Positions 8,936 to 18,577 of a DNA stretch of 64,000 nt are shown piece by piece; within the stretch, counting starts at the first letter, position 1; the number at the start of each line of letters is the position of its first letter. The notes beneath the pieces are model-generated. The model saw only the letters and a list, made by a program, of their open reading frames with translations. It was not told where the DNA came from and made no database searches. Origin of the DNA: Neisseria chenwenguii (GTDB taxonomy: Bacteria > Pseudomonadota > Gammaproteobacteria > Burkholderiales > Neisseriaceae); the NCBI RefSeq assembly GCF_002216145.1, contig NZ_CP022278.1, forward strand, positions 2,418,001 through 2,482,000, given 5' to 3'. The translations under genes and the position numbers were made by a program.

Positions 8936-8976
8936 TTATAACCGAAAGCCCTTTCCATACAATCAAGCATTCTTTC
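8936..8976 (+). promoter_or_regulatory. Putative sulfur-regulon operator of sbp1
   Basis: TTATAAC (8936-8942), 23 nt, then AGCATTCTTTC (8966-8976). The same two words with the same 23-nt spacing lie upstream of cysJ, and the 11-mer recurs upstream of cysH. It ends 60 bp before the sbp1 ATG. A GATAAT -10-like hexamer lies at 9011-9016 without a good -35, which would put the element where LysR-type activators usually bind. CysB is the obvious candidate but is an inference. Confidence 0.65.
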
Positions 8977-9036
8977 TGTTTTTTCCGCCGCGCCGTTAAA
9001 GTGTTTGCTTGATAATAAACAAAGGGCTTGAAACAG

Positions 9037-10068
9037 ATGAGACCGCTTTGCTATCTTGCCGCCGCACTGGTTTTGGCCACGGCTGCCTGTTCCGACGGGC
9101 AGGGTGCGGGTTCGGACGGCGAATACAAAAAAATCCTCAATGTCTCCTACGACGTTTCGCGCGATTTCTATAAAGAATACAACGAGCTGTTTATCAAGGA
9201 ATACCAAAAATCGCATCCGAAAACCGATCTGTACGTCCAGCAGTCGCACGGCGGTTCGAGCAAGCAGGCGATGTCGGTTATCAACGGTCTGCCTGCCGAT
9301 GTTGTCACCATGAACCAGGTTTCCGACATCGACAATCTGGCGCAGCGCGGCTTGGTCAAAACAGACTGGGCAGAACGTTTCCCCAACCGCGCCGTACCGT
9401 TTACCAGCGTTACCGTCATGCTGGTGCGCAAGGGTAATCCGAAGCGGATTAAGGATTGGAACGATTTGGTGCGGCCGGATACGAAAGCGGTGTTTGCCAA
9501 TCCGAAAACCAGCGGCAACGGACGCTATGCCTTGCTCAGCATTTACGGCTACGGCCTGAAAGCCTCGGGCGGCGACAAGGCGGTGGCGGAGAAGTTTACC
9601 GGCGGTGTATTGAAAAACGTGCCGATGTTTGAAAACGGCAGCCGTGCGGCGAGTACCAGCTTTACCCGCCGCAACATCGGCGATGTTTTGGTGGCGCCGG
9701 AAAACGAAGCCTCCGTCATCAGTAAAAAGCTCGAGCCGGGTAAGTTTGAAATCGTTTATCCGAGTTACACCGCCGCACTGGACAGCCCTGTAGCTGTGGT
9801 CGAGACCGTGGCGGAGAAAAAAGATTCGGCACAGATTGCGCAGGATTATCTGACTTATCTTTGGAGTAAACCCGCGCAGGAATTGGCGGCCAAGCTGTAT
9901 TTCCGCCCGAGCGACAAAGACGTTCTGACCAAACACCGCGCCGCATTTCCGGAAACAGAAACATTCCGCCCCGACGAAACGTTGGGCACATGGCTGGAAA
10001 TCATGAAAACATTTTTTGCCGACGGCGCGCTGTTTGACAGGCTGACGGCAGGAAAGCAGCCGCAGTAG
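9037..10068 (+). CDS. sbp: Sulfate ABC transporter substrate-binding protein, copy 1
   Basis: A periplasmic solute-binding protein that delivers sulfate (or thiosulfate) to the CysTWA transporter. The N-terminus has a lipobox-like LATAAC, so it is probably a lipoprotein. Family signatures include LNVSYDVSRDFYKEYN, SHGGSSKQAMSV, GLPADVVTMNQVSDID and NPKTSGNGRYA. It is 343 aa from ATG 9037 (the TTG at 9028 is an alternative). It is a tandem paralogue of the next gene. No membrane or ATPase component is nearby. The putative sulfur operator lies just upstream. Confidence 0.93.
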   Translation: MRPLCYLAAALVLATAACSDGQGAGSDGEYKKILNVSYDVSRDFYKEYNELFIKEYQKSHPKTDLYVQQSHGGSSKQAMSVINGLPADVVTMNQVSDIDNLAQRGLVKTDWAERFPNRAVPFTSVTVMLVRKGNPKRIKDWNDLVRPDTKAVFANPKTSGNGRYALLSIYGYGLKASGGDKAVAEKFTGGVLKNVPMFENGSRAASTSFTRRNIGDVLVAPENEASVISKKLEPGKFEIVYPSYTAALDSPVAVVETVAEKKDSAQIAQDYLTYLWSKPAQELAAKLYFRPSDKDVLTKHRAAFPETETFRPDETLGTWLEIMKTFFADGALFDRLTAGKQPQ

Positions 10069-10090
10069 CCGAAATCGCAAAAGAAACCTC

Positions 10091-10140
10091 AGGCCGTCTG
10101 AAAAACCGGTTGTCCCCCGCGGCCGTTTTCAGACGGCCTT
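10091..10140. terminator. DUS-pair terminator after sbp1
   Basis: AGGCCGTCTGAAAA and TTTTCAGACGGCCT flank a 22-nt GC-rich loop that can pair further. It begins 22 nt after the sbp1 stop, so the two sbp genes are likely separate transcripts. Confidence 0.7.
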
Positions 10141-10247
10141 TCCATATAACCGCCCGCCATATCGCCATAATCAAAGGTTTGTTTGCGCCGCCGCCGCCAC
10201 CCACTAGAATGACGGGCATTTAAAACATTTGAAACAAGGAAACCATC

Positions 10248-11291
10248 ATGACTATCCGCACATTCACTTTCGCCGCCGCTGCTGCCGCATTTGCCCTAAG
10301 CGCGTGTTCGCCAAAATCCGGGCAGGGCGCGGGCAACGCCGCCGGCGACGGTAAAAGCGTGAAGCTGCTCAACGTCTCTTACGATGTGGCACGTGATTTT
10401 TATAAAGAATACAACCCGTTGTTTATCAAAGAATATCAGGCGAAAAGCAAGGGTGAGGAAATCGACATCCAGCAGTCGCACGGCGGCTCGAGCAAACAGG
10501 CGATGTCGGTGGCCAACGGTTTGGCAGCGGATGTCGTGACCATGAACCAGACTTCCGACATCGATTTGTTGCAGAAAAAAGGTTTGGTCGCCGCCGATTG
10601 GGCCAAACGCCTGCCGGATAACGCTGTGCCGTTTACCGGCACAACCGTGTTCCTCGTGCGCAAAGGTAATCCGAAGCAGATTAAAGACTGGAGCGATTTG
10701 GCCAAACCGGGCGTCAAAATCGTCCTTGCCAACCCGAAAACCACGGGCAACGGCCGCTACGCTTTTCTCGGCGCCTACGGTTACGGCCTGAAAGCGAACA
10801 ACGGCGATGAAACGAAAACCAAAGAATTTGTTTCCGCGTTGCTGAAAAATGCACCGTCTTTTGAAAACGGCGGACGTGCGGCGACCACGACGTTTACCCA
10901 GCGCAACATCGGCGACGTGTTGATTACCTTTGAAAACGAAGCCAACCATGTGAGCAAAAAGCTGACGCAGGGGCAGTTTGAAATCGTTTACCCTAGCTAC
11001 ACCATTCTTTCCGAAAGCCCTGTGGCCGTGGTGGATAAAGTGGTCGAGAAAAAAGGGACGCAGGCCGCGGCCAAAGCCTATCTCGAATACCTCTGGAGCG
11101 TACCCGCGCAGGAATTGGCCGCCAAACTCTATCTGCGCCCGCGCAACGCCGAAGTTTTGGCAAAACACAAGGCCGATTTCCCCGACATCGAAACGTTCAA
11201 ACCCAACGAAAAATTCGGTACTTGGGAGGAAATCATGAAGAAATATTTCGCCGACGGCGGGCTGGTTGACCAGCTTTCGCCGAAGAAATAA
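10248..11291 (+). CDS. sbp: Sulfate ABC transporter substrate-binding protein, copy 2
   Basis: 347 aa, colinear with copy 1 and with the same signatures (LLNVSYDVARDFYKEYN, SHGGSSKQAMSV, GLAADVVTMNQTSDID, NPKTTGNGRYA). The signal sequence ends FALSACS, a lipobox. ACAAGGAAACC precedes the ATG. Its upstream DNA keeps ATAACCG and a CCATAATCAAA stretch resembling the sbp1 promoter but has lost the AGCATTCTTTC word, so the two copies may be regulated differently. Sulfate binding is the family role; specificity differences between the copies cannot be judged here. Confidence 0.94.
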   Translation: MTIRTFTFAAAAAAFALSACSPKSGQGAGNAAGDGKSVKLLNVSYDVARDFYKEYNPLFIKEYQAKSKGEEIDIQQSHGGSSKQAMSVANGLAADVVTMNQTSDIDLLQKKGLVAADWAKRLPDNAVPFTGTTVFLVRKGNPKQIKDWSDLAKPGVKIVLANPKTTGNGRYAFLGAYGYGLKANNGDETKTKEFVSALLKNAPSFENGGRAATTTFTQRNIGDVLITFENEANHVSKKLTQGQFEIVYPSYTILSESPVAVVDKVVEKKGTQAAAKAYLEYLWSVPAQELAAKLYLRPRNAEVLAKHKADFPDIETFKPNEKFGTWEEIMKKYFADGGLVDQLSPKK

Positions 11292-11307
11292 GCAGCTGTC
11301 AGAAACA

Positions 11308-11339
11308 AAAAAGGCCGTCTGAAATTCAGACGGCCTTTT
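11308..11339. terminator. DUS-pair bidirectional terminator
   Basis: AAAAGGCCGTCTGAA is followed immediately by its complement ending CCTTTT. It serves sbp2 from the left and the convergent pilC remnant from the right. Confidence 0.85.
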
Positions 11340-13825
11340 CAGCGGGTTGACGTTGATTTCCTCAATATTGCCGCTGTCGCCGACCCACACAATACTTTGT
11401 TGCCCAACTTGCCGCTTTGGGCGTCTTGCATTTTGACATTGACACGTTTGAGAGATAAGCCTTCGCTGGTAATCATCGCGCTGGCCTGTACATCGCCTTC
11501 GCTGAAGCGCTTGTCGTTGTTGGTGTCAAACAGCTTGTCGCTGTACAGACCGCCGGTAAACAGGCTGACCTCGATAAGGGCAGACTGGCCGGAACTGGTA
11601 CAGACATTGGCCGAATTTTCGCTTGCCTTATTAGAAAAAGCAAAAAACTGCGCCACTTTATTACGGCGGACATACGCATCATCAATGCTGATGAAGCCTT
11701 TTGGCAGCGCAAGCTGCCAGCCTTTTTGATTTTCAATCGGATTGCGGGTGGCCTCATAAAACGTTCTATTGCCGTTGGCCGCAACAACTTTGGTTTGGAC
11801 TTCCTGTTTCAACAAGTCGTTTTCGGAAATAGCCGAACCGTCTTTGTCAAACAGGCCGTAGGCATGGTTTTGCTATCCGGTATCGCCCTGGGTTGACGGA
11901 TTAAAATAGATGCCTGTGCTGAAAATCACAGTATTGCCCGCTACGTCTGGCGCTCCGGTAATCGGACGGCTTCCGTTGAACTTGACTTTGGCCGACCAAG
12001 TGCCGCTTGAGGCATTATAATCCGCACGCCAGAGTTTGCCTTCTTCGTCGCCAGCGTAGATACGGTCGATTGCGCCGTCACCGTCGGGTATCGACGGTTT
12101 TGGGTGCACCTACGCCGGTTTTGCCCGATTCGATTTTCCAGTACCGCTGACAACGGCGACAGGGATGTCTTTACCGTCTTTTTTTACCGTACCCAGCTCA
12201 GGTTTGTGGACAGGCAGCCCCAAGTCGGCATCATCCGCAGCAGTAAATTCCCACATTACATCGCTTGCAGACGGAGAATAGTCGGAACTCCCCATTCTAC
12301 TTGCATCAACCGCATAAACAGCGGCCACTTCTTCGGCTCGGCCGGTTGTGCCGACGATTACCGAAGTCTGCTGATCGTTGACACAAACTTCGCCGGCAAC
12401 AGGAGAGCCGTCGTTAAGATAGATATATTCATCGTTTTTTTCTGCAAAATTTCTCAGCTTGGGCAATACGGTCGAAGGAATGTAGGCAAATTTTTCGTTA
12501 CCGTCAGTGTCACTGATGTGCAGCATCTCGTCGTTGGCGGCAAAATGCGTAAACAGAAGCCCGATTTTTCAATTCGTTGTAGCGGATCGCGTTTTGGCAA
12601 ACGTCTTGTGCGGGCTTGGGCAACACTTCTACGGAGGAATTGACAACCGTGCCGAGCAGCCCACCGGCAGGTCGGACACGGAAAGTATCGCCGCCGGTTT
12701 TCATTAATGCTGTCGCCCAATAATATATAGTTAATCAAGTTGGCAGAATTTCTGGTAATGGTTTGGTCTTCCGGTAATCCGAGTTTGGAGGAAATATCAG
12801 TCCGGTTGGCTGTCGAAAAGCGTTTGTCCGTACCCGAAATCTGAGTCCAAACTTGACGGTTAGCAGATTTACTGCCTCGGAACGCCTCTAATTTAGTTGC
12901 AAATTGCCATTTGTCAGTATATCCGCTGGGGATCTGTGTATGCATAACAGTTAGGCTCCAGCATTCCCGGTTTGCAAACTTCTACAACAACATTCATCAA
13001 TTTATAGACACCTTCTTTCAAGGTATAGGTGCCGCGGTTATTGTTGTATCTACCGCCTGATGTAGGGACGGCAATGCGGAAATCGCTGTTATTAACCCGA
13101 AGCCCGTCGCTTTCCACTTGCAGGCCGGCAGTAGGAAAAACCTTTCCGGTTTGAAGCAAATCCGTGGCAAGCTTTCGCATTGCCATACCGGTCTGGCCGT
13201 TACGCCCTTTGTCTTGAGTAGCGGATACATTTACGAATGCACGACGGAGTGCGGTAAAGCTTGAGGTGTCGGCGCCTTTGTAATTGGTTGCTTTATTGCC
13301 TGCACCAATAGCGCGGTTACCACCGGTCATTGCCAAGCGGTAGATGTCGATAGACGTCATGGTCAACCAGTTCATCGCTTTGCCGCTGTATTGACCGCTA
13401 CCGCAGTAGCCTTTTGCATCCGCATAGGCCACAGGCGTGAAATAACCGTTTGTCTCGTTATAGGTATAGCATTTTTTTGGTCAAAATAACCGACAAAGCT
13501 GCCTGCTTCAAAAGCGGCTTTGGTCAAGCGGGGAACGCGTCCGGTAGTCCCCGAGGTGAATTGCCGGTAGAGATAAAACGGAAACGGATCATCTTTGGTT
13601 TGCTGCATCATGGCCGTATTTCCCCACAAGCCGGCTGCATTGTAGGCAGCCCCTGCTGTCGGAAACTCTACAGACAAGGCGAGCAGTACGTTAGGCGGAT
13701 AGCTTTGGCTGGCACCGACAAAAGGGGCGTTAGAAATATCGGTTTCCGCATAAATTTTGCCCGCGCCAAATGCGGCGAGGGCTGCAAGGGTAAAATTGGA
13801 GAGCGGGTTTGGAACGAGTTTTCAT
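11339..13825 (-). pseudogene. pilC: Type IV pilus tip-associated adhesin PilC/PilY1, decayed
   Basis: PilC/PilY1 proteins sit at the pilus tip, act in adhesion and control pilus retraction. Translating the minus strand across frames gives a colinear PilC-like product: a signal peptide (FTLAALAAFGAGKIYA), then WGNTAMMQQTKDDPFPFYLY, AMNWLTMTSIDIYRLAMTGG, a calcium-binding DGDGAIDRIYAGD with GKLWRADY in the beta-propeller, and a C-terminal region with GLYSDKLFDTN. The frame breaks near 13800, 13472-13478 (seven T), 12940, 12695, 12542-12545, 12134-12137 and 12086-12088, and there is an in-frame TAG at 11873-11875. At about 2.5 kb it is also shorter than usual pilC genes (about 3 kb). It is almost certainly non-functional; sequencing error at mononucleotide runs is the alternative. 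Confidence 0.9.
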
Positions 13826-14091
13826 CGGTTTTCCTGGCTGAAAATGTGGGATTAATTGTTATGATTTTAAGGTATAACAAATTTCAACATATTATTATTT
13901 CTTTGTAATAAATTCAGTCTGGTGCCGTCTGAAAAAGGCTTGGGGCGCGGCTTTTTGGCGACAGTATGTCTGATGGAAACGATTTGCGGAGGAGGGTTGT
14001 TTTTCAAAAAGATGGCCGGTTCGACTTGTTTTATAATCAAGGCCGTCTGAAAACGTCTTGTATCTTGTACCTGTTGAGTATCGTTCCAACC

Positions 14092-15150
14092 ATGTCCGCC
14101 CGCAAAATCATCCACCTCGATATGGACGCGTTCTACGCCTCGGTAGAATTGCGCGAACAGCCTCATCTTAAGGGCAAGCCCGTGGTGGTGGCATGGGAGG
14201 GCGCGCGTTCGGTGATTTGCGCGGCCTCGTATGAGGCGCGGCAGTTCAGGCTGCATTCGGCGATGTCGGTGGCAACGGCCAAACGGCTCTGTCCGCAGGC
14301 GGTTTATGTTCCGCCGCATTTCGATTTATACCGCCGCATTTCCGCGCAGATTCACAGTATTTTCAGACGGCATACCGATGTAATCGAGCCGCTCTCGCTC
14401 GACGAAGCCTATCTCGACGTGACCCGCAATTTCCAAAACATTCCCTATGCCAGCGAAGTGGCGAAAAAAATCCGTGCCGAAATTTTTGCCGAAACGGGGC
14501 TGACAGCTTCGGCAGGCATCGCGCCCAACAAATTCCTCGCCAAAATCGCCTCCGACTGGCGCAAGCCAAACGGACAGTTTGTGCTGCCGCCTGAAAAAAT
14601 CAGCGCTTTTCTGGAAACACTGCCACTGGGCAAAATCCCCGGCGTGGGCAAGGTTACGCTGAAAAAAATGCAGGCACACGGAATGCGGACCGCCGGCGAT
14701 TTGCGCCGTTTCGAGCGCGGCGAACTGCTGAACCTGTTCGGCCGCTACGGTTACCGCCTCTACGATTTGGCGCGCGGTATCGACGAGCGCCCCGTCAAAC
14801 CCGACCGCGAACGCCTTCAGATTTCTACTGAAATCACGCTGCCCGAAGATCTGCCGCTGGCGCAGACTTTGGAACACCTGCCGCATCTGGCCGAAGATTT
14901 GTGGCGGCAGATGGTGCGTAAAAACGTCGAAGCGCAGGGCGTTACCCTCAAGCTGAAAACCTCCGATTTCCGCATCATCACCCGTTCGCTGACCTATTCT
15001 TCCGCGCTGCCCGACAGCACCTCGCTGCTCCTTGCCGCGCAAACGCTGGCCGCACGCATTCCGCCCCAGCGCGAAGACACGTTCCGCCTGATCGGCATCG
15101 GCGTCAGCCACCTTTTGCCCGAAAACCGCCAGCCGCCGCTTTGGTTATAA
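14092..15150 (+). CDS. dinB: DNA polymerase IV
   Basis: A Y-family translesion DNA polymerase. ATG 14092 gives MSARKIIHLDMDAFYASVE, with the first catalytic Asp pair region, and SLDEAYLD carries the other acidic residues. The helix-hairpin-helix IPGVGKVTLKKM and a little-finger domain follow. Length is 352 aa, typical. The upstream extension in the same frame includes a DUS and is not coding. The protein ends PPLWL, and its TTATAA end forms part of the sequence shared with the cysJ and sbp1 promoters. Confidence 0.96.
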   Translation: MSARKIIHLDMDAFYASVELREQPHLKGKPVVVAWEGARSVICAASYEARQFRLHSAMSVATAKRLCPQAVYVPPHFDLYRRISAQIHSIFRRHTDVIEPLSLDEAYLDVTRNFQNIPYASEVAKKIRAEIFAETGLTASAGIAPNKFLAKIASDWRKPNGQFVLPPEKISAFLETLPLGKIPGVGKVTLKKMQAHGMRTAGDLRRFERGELLNLFGRYGYRLYDLARGIDERPVKPDRERLQISTEITLPEDLPLAQTLEHLPHLAEDLWRQMVRKNVEAQGVTLKLKTSDFRIITRSLTYSSALPDSTSLLLAAQTLAARIPPQREDTFRLIGIGVSHLLPENRQPPLWL

Positions 15151-15172
15151 AGAAAGAAAAAAGCATTCTTTC
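15145..15172 (+). promoter_or_regulatory. Putative sulfur-regulon operator of cysH
   Basis: TTATAA (15145-15150) and AGCATTCTTTC (15162-15172), the words seen upstream of sbp1 and cysJ, but here only about 10 nt apart. The segment also contains a GAAAGAA-N7-TTCTTTC inverted repeat. It lies about 115 bp upstream of the cysH ATG. Confidence 0.5.
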
Positions 15173-15287
15173 CGATGCGGTAGCGAGGGGCGGACAATAA
15201 TGAGGTGTGAGATTTTCAAACGGCCTTCTTAAATTGAATCAGGCCGTCTGAAAAAATAAAACCAAAAACCAAAGGAACACCCAAACC

Positions 15288-16019
15288 ATGTCCTCATTCC
15301 GCCCTAAATTCTGGCAGATTCCCGCTGCTACCGAAGCCGACGAACAGCGCCTGCCCGAGTTGGCCGCCGCGTTGGAAGGCCGTCTGAAAGAGATTGCCGA
15401 ACGCTTTCCGCAAGCCGTGTTCGCCTCCAGCCTCGCGGTTGAAGACATGGTGATTACCGACACCATCTGCCGTCTGAAACTGCCGCTGCGCATCATCACG
15501 CTCAATACGGGCAAGCTCAACCCAGAAACCGCCGCGCTGATTGCCGAAACCGCCGCGCGTTACGGCATCGCGCTGGAAGTGTTCACGCCCGACGAAGCCG
15601 CAGCTGTTGCGTTTGAAGCTGAATTCGGTGCGGCGGCAATGTATGAAAGCGTCGAACTGCGCCGCCGCTGCTGCCACATCCGCAAAATCGAACCTCTCAA
15701 CCGCGCCCTCGCCGGTGCGCCTGCCTGGTTGACGGGGCAGCGGCGCAGCCAGTCGGATACCCGCAGCGAACTGGTGTTTGAAGAGCAGGATGCAGGCCGC
15801 GGCATCGCCAAGTTCAACCCGATTTTCGACTGGGAAGAAGCCGACATTTGGGCATACGCCGAAACCCATGATGTTCCGCTCAATGCGCTCTACCATCAGG
15901 GCTATCCCAGCATCGGCTGCGAACCCTGTACGCGGCCGGTGAAAGAGGGCGAAAACATCCGCGCGGGCCGCTGGTGGTGGGAAAGCAAAGACAGCAAGGA
16001 ATGCGGTTTGCACAAATAG
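15288..16019 (+). CDS. cysH: Phosphoadenylyl/adenylyl-sulfate reductase
   Basis: Reduces activated sulfate (APS or PAPS) to sulfite in cysteine synthesis. It is 243 aa. The C-terminus ECGLHK carries the catalytic cysteine. A CC pair (RRCCHIRK, about residues 127-128) and CEPC (about 210-213) form the four-cysteine set that binds a [4Fe-4S] cluster; this is typical of the APS-using, iron-sulfur type rather than the enterobacterial PAPS enzyme. AAAGGAA precedes the ATG. Two DUS cores are embedded in frame near 15378 and 15468. The gene stands alone, away from cysJ. Confidence 0.94.
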   Translation: MSSFRPKFWQIPAATEADEQRLPELAAALEGRLKEIAERFPQAVFASSLAVEDMVITDTICRLKLPLRIITLNTGKLNPETAALIAETAARYGIALEVFTPDEAAAVAFEAEFGAAAMYESVELRRRCCHIRKIEPLNRALAGAPAWLTGQRRSQSDTRSELVFEEQDAGRGIAKFNPIFDWEEADIWAYAETHDVPLNALYHQGYPSIGCEPCTRPVKEGENIRAGRWWWESKDSKECGLHK

Positions 16020-16074
16020 GGATAAGACAACGCAATTCGGTTACTGATTTTTCCAATTTTATTGGCGATAAATA

Positions 16075-16106
16075 AAAAGGCCGTCTGAATATTCAGACGG
16101 CCTTTT
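16075..16106. terminator. DUS-pair bidirectional terminator
   Basis: AAAAGGCCGTCTGAA and its complement are separated by about 2 nt and end in CCTTTT, between convergent cysH and the DUF945 gene. Confidence 0.85.
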
Positions 16107-16123
16107 AACGTTTATGACGGAAT

Positions 16124-17734
16124 TTATGGCTTGGATTTGGCGCTTTCCTGCTCTGCCGCTTCCTGTTTTACGGCCTCTTCATTTTCATTGAAGAGCGATT
16201 CATCGCCGATGTCGATTTCCTCTTCGTTTTCCAAGACCTTGCCGTTGAGTTTCAACTCGTTGTTTTTCAAGGTCAGATGGGTGTTGATATTGCCGTTGGT
16301 AACGGTCAGGTATTGCTCGGCAGCCATAGATTGGATGGTGCTGTCCACCATCATGCGCAGGGTTTCGTTGATGTCTTCGATGTCGGCCTGTCCGGCGGCT
16401 TCGTCTTCAGGATTGATGCTGAACAGACTCTGCGCTTGGTTGGCGGCAAGGGATTCGATCAACTTCTGCGGGACTTGGAGTTTGAAATCGGCTTGGGTTT
16501 TTTTCAGCATTCCGTCCAAGCTGTCCAAATCTTTTTGGGTCAAACCGTTAAACGCCAGCTTGCCGCTTACGTCAACCAAACCGTGCGGCATGGTGAATTT
16601 GAAGGTTTTCACGTTCAACACGGGGTTTTGCGTAAACAGGCCGGAGGCTTTGGTTTTGACGGTTTGGATCAATTCGTCCTGAATCTGTTCTTCGCTCATT
16701 TCTTTACCGGCAACTTCGGCGAGCTTGGCTTTGAGTGTGGTCAGGCCGGCGGCGTCGAGGTGTTCGGCGGAAATATTGATGTCGAGCGGGCCGTATTTGT
16801 CTTCGCCGTAAGCGAGGGTTTCAAATTGGAAACGGCCTTCGCTGTTGATAAATTTGCCGGACTCGGCGGTATTGGTATCAAACTTGAGCTTATTGACTTC
16901 GATTTTCGAGGGCGCAATCGTACCGGTCGGGTTGATAAACGCGCCGATTTGCAGGTTGGTCACCATGTTGACCAACTCGTTGAGTTTCAGGTTGTAATCG
17001 ATGCCTTCTTTCCATTGCAGCATGAATTTATCGACGGCGATGCTGCTTTTGCCCAAAGCGATTTTGTTTTGGCCTTCGGTGGTTTCGGATTGGAAACTGA
17101 GGTTTTCCATGGTTACGTCGCCTTTGTCGGCAAGTTTGACTTGCAGCGACGGGGCGGCGTAATCGTGTTTGTAGGATTTGAAGCCGTCGTCGTAGGCGGT
17201 TTCGCCGCTCAGACCTTTCCATTGGATTTTGATGCCGGAAAGCTCTTCGTAGTCAAACGCGGGCATTTCCATCTTCATCACGCCGTTGCCGTTGAAATGG
17301 ATGGTGTTGGTCATTTTCAACGGTGTTTCGGTGCCGAAGAAGCGGGCGAGGGCTTTGGTGGTTTCGGGGGAATATTTAAACTCGGTTTCCACCTGCGCGC
17401 GCGTACCGAAGCCGCCGGCAAACGGGCCGTGTTTGACGTGGTTGACGATGGTAACCGGCTCGATTAAGACGGTTTTGAGGTTGTCGGGCAGGTATTTTTG
17501 GGTATTGAGAAGCAGGGTCGGCTTCACGCGCACGACCATGGTTTCCGTGGCGCTAAACCAGCCGCGCTCGTATTTGTGCGATTCGACGGTGAGAAAACCG
17601 GATTCGTTTAACAATTTCTGCTGCGCGGTCAGGCTTTCTTCTGCTTTGATACCGAAGTAGTAGGGCGTGCCGAGACCGACGGCGGCGGCCGCTACGGCAA
17701 TCGCGGCCACGGTCGGGATGAGAAATTTTTTCAT
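16124..17734 (-). CDS. YdgA-like DUF945 family protein
   Basis: 536 aa. The N-terminus MKKFLIPTVAAIAVAAAAVGLGTPYYFG is a signal anchor, followed by the DUF945 pattern ESLTAQQKLLNESGFLTVESHKYERGWFSATET. The rest alternates short beta strands with few hydrophobic segments, consistent with a periplasmic protein tethered to the inner membrane. The last about 25 residues are acidic and low-complexity. Function is unknown, although family members are widespread in proteobacteria. It is monocistronic by context. Confidence 0.85.
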   Translation of the reverse strand: MKKFLIPTVAAIAVAAAAVGLGTPYYFGIKAEESLTAQQKLLNESGFLTVESHKYERGWFSATETMVVRVKPTLLLNTQKYLPDNLKTVLIEPVTIVNHVKHGPFAGGFGTRAQVETEFKYSPETTKALARFFGTETPLKMTNTIHFNGNGVMKMEMPAFDYEELSGIKIQWKGLSGETAYDDGFKSYKHDYAAPSLQVKLADKGDVTMENLSFQSETTEGQNKIALGKSSIAVDKFMLQWKEGIDYNLKLNELVNMVTNLQIGAFINPTGTIAPSKIEVNKLKFDTNTAESGKFINSEGRFQFETLAYGEDKYGPLDINISAEHLDAAGLTTLKAKLAEVAGKEMSEEQIQDELIQTVKTKASGLFTQNPVLNVKTFKFTMPHGLVDVSGKLAFNGLTQKDLDSLDGMLKKTQADFKLQVPQKLIESLAANQAQSLFSINPEDEAAGQADIEDINETLRMMVDSTIQSMAAEQYLTVTNGNINTHLTLKNNELKLNGKVLENEEEIDIGDESLFNENEEAVKQEAAEQESAKSKP

Positions 17735-17922
17735 TGCTTCGGGTCGATGTTGGGTGGTTCAAAAAAGGGCAAGGATAGCACTTTTTACAGGCTTTGTGTT
17801 GCGCTTAGGACAGACGGGAGGAATATGATAACGAAAGGATTTTTGCATGGAATTTTGTGCGGATACCGTCTGAAAAACGGTTTGCAGACGGCATTTTTTC
17901 AGATTTTCAGACGGCCTCGGGC

Positions 17923-18501
17923 TTATTTCTGCTTAGGGCGGAACGCTTTGCTGATGCTTTCGTCGGTTTCGATAAATGCGCCGCCGATTAAATCGACGCA
18001 GTAGGGAATCGCGCTAAACAGGCCGTGCACCTTGATTTCACCGTTTTCCCCACGCACGCCGCCCAGCGTTTCCGCAATCGCCTTCGGGCGGCCGGGCAGG
18101 TTTACAATCAGGCATTTGCCGCGGATTCCTGCCGTCTGCCGCGACAAAATGGCGGTCGGCACATAATAAAGGCTGATTTGGCGCATCTGTTCGCCGAAGC
18201 CGGGCATTTCTTTGTCTACGACGTTTAAAGTCGCTTCGGGCGTGATGTCGCGCGGGGCGGGACCGGTGCCGCCGGTAGTAAAAACGAGGTCGCACAAATC
18301 TTCGTCGGCCATTTTTTTCAGCGTATTTTCGATAACGGCCTGCTCGTCGGGAATCAGCGCTTCCACAAACCGAATCGGATTTTTCACGGCTTTTTGCAGC
18401 CAGTCTTTCAGCGAGGGAATACCTTCGTCGGCATAAACGCCGCTGCTGGCGCGGTCGCTGGCGGAAACGAGGCCGATGGTGACGGAGGGTAGGGGATTCA
18501 T
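17923..18501 (-). CDS. mog: Molybdopterin adenylyltransferase
   Basis: Activates molybdopterin by adenylation before molybdenum insertion. It is 192 aa, with the MPT-binding signature TTGGTGPAPRDITPEA (about residues 75-90) and GKCLIVNLPGRPKAI near the C-terminus. AAGGAATCACG precedes the ATG. No other molybdenum cofactor gene is in the window. The 188 bp between it and the DUF945 start hold two DUS cores and nothing gene-like. Confidence 0.94.
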   Translation of the reverse strand: MNPLPSVTIGLVSASDRASSGVYADEGIPSLKDWLQKAVKNPIRFVEALIPDEQAVIENTLKKMADEDLCDLVFTTGGTGPAPRDITPEATLNVVDKEMPGFGEQMRQISLYYVPTAILSRQTAGIRGKCLIVNLPGRPKAIAETLGGVRGENGEIKVHGLFSAIPYCVDLIGGAFIETDESISKAFRPKQK

Positions 18502-18577
18502 CGTGATTCCTTGTGTGTCGTTTGTCAGGCCGTCTGAAAATTCAAGAGGTTAGAACGAAACGGCGGAAGAGATGTTT

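Noticed and set aside
13472..13478. Run of seven T as a phase-variation switch of pilC
   Set aside because: Restoring this frame would not give an intact gene, because other indels and a stop codon remain.
16277..17467. 396-aa open frame on the plus strand
   Set aside because: Antisense shadow of the DUF945 gene, with abnormal Phe/Gly/Val composition.
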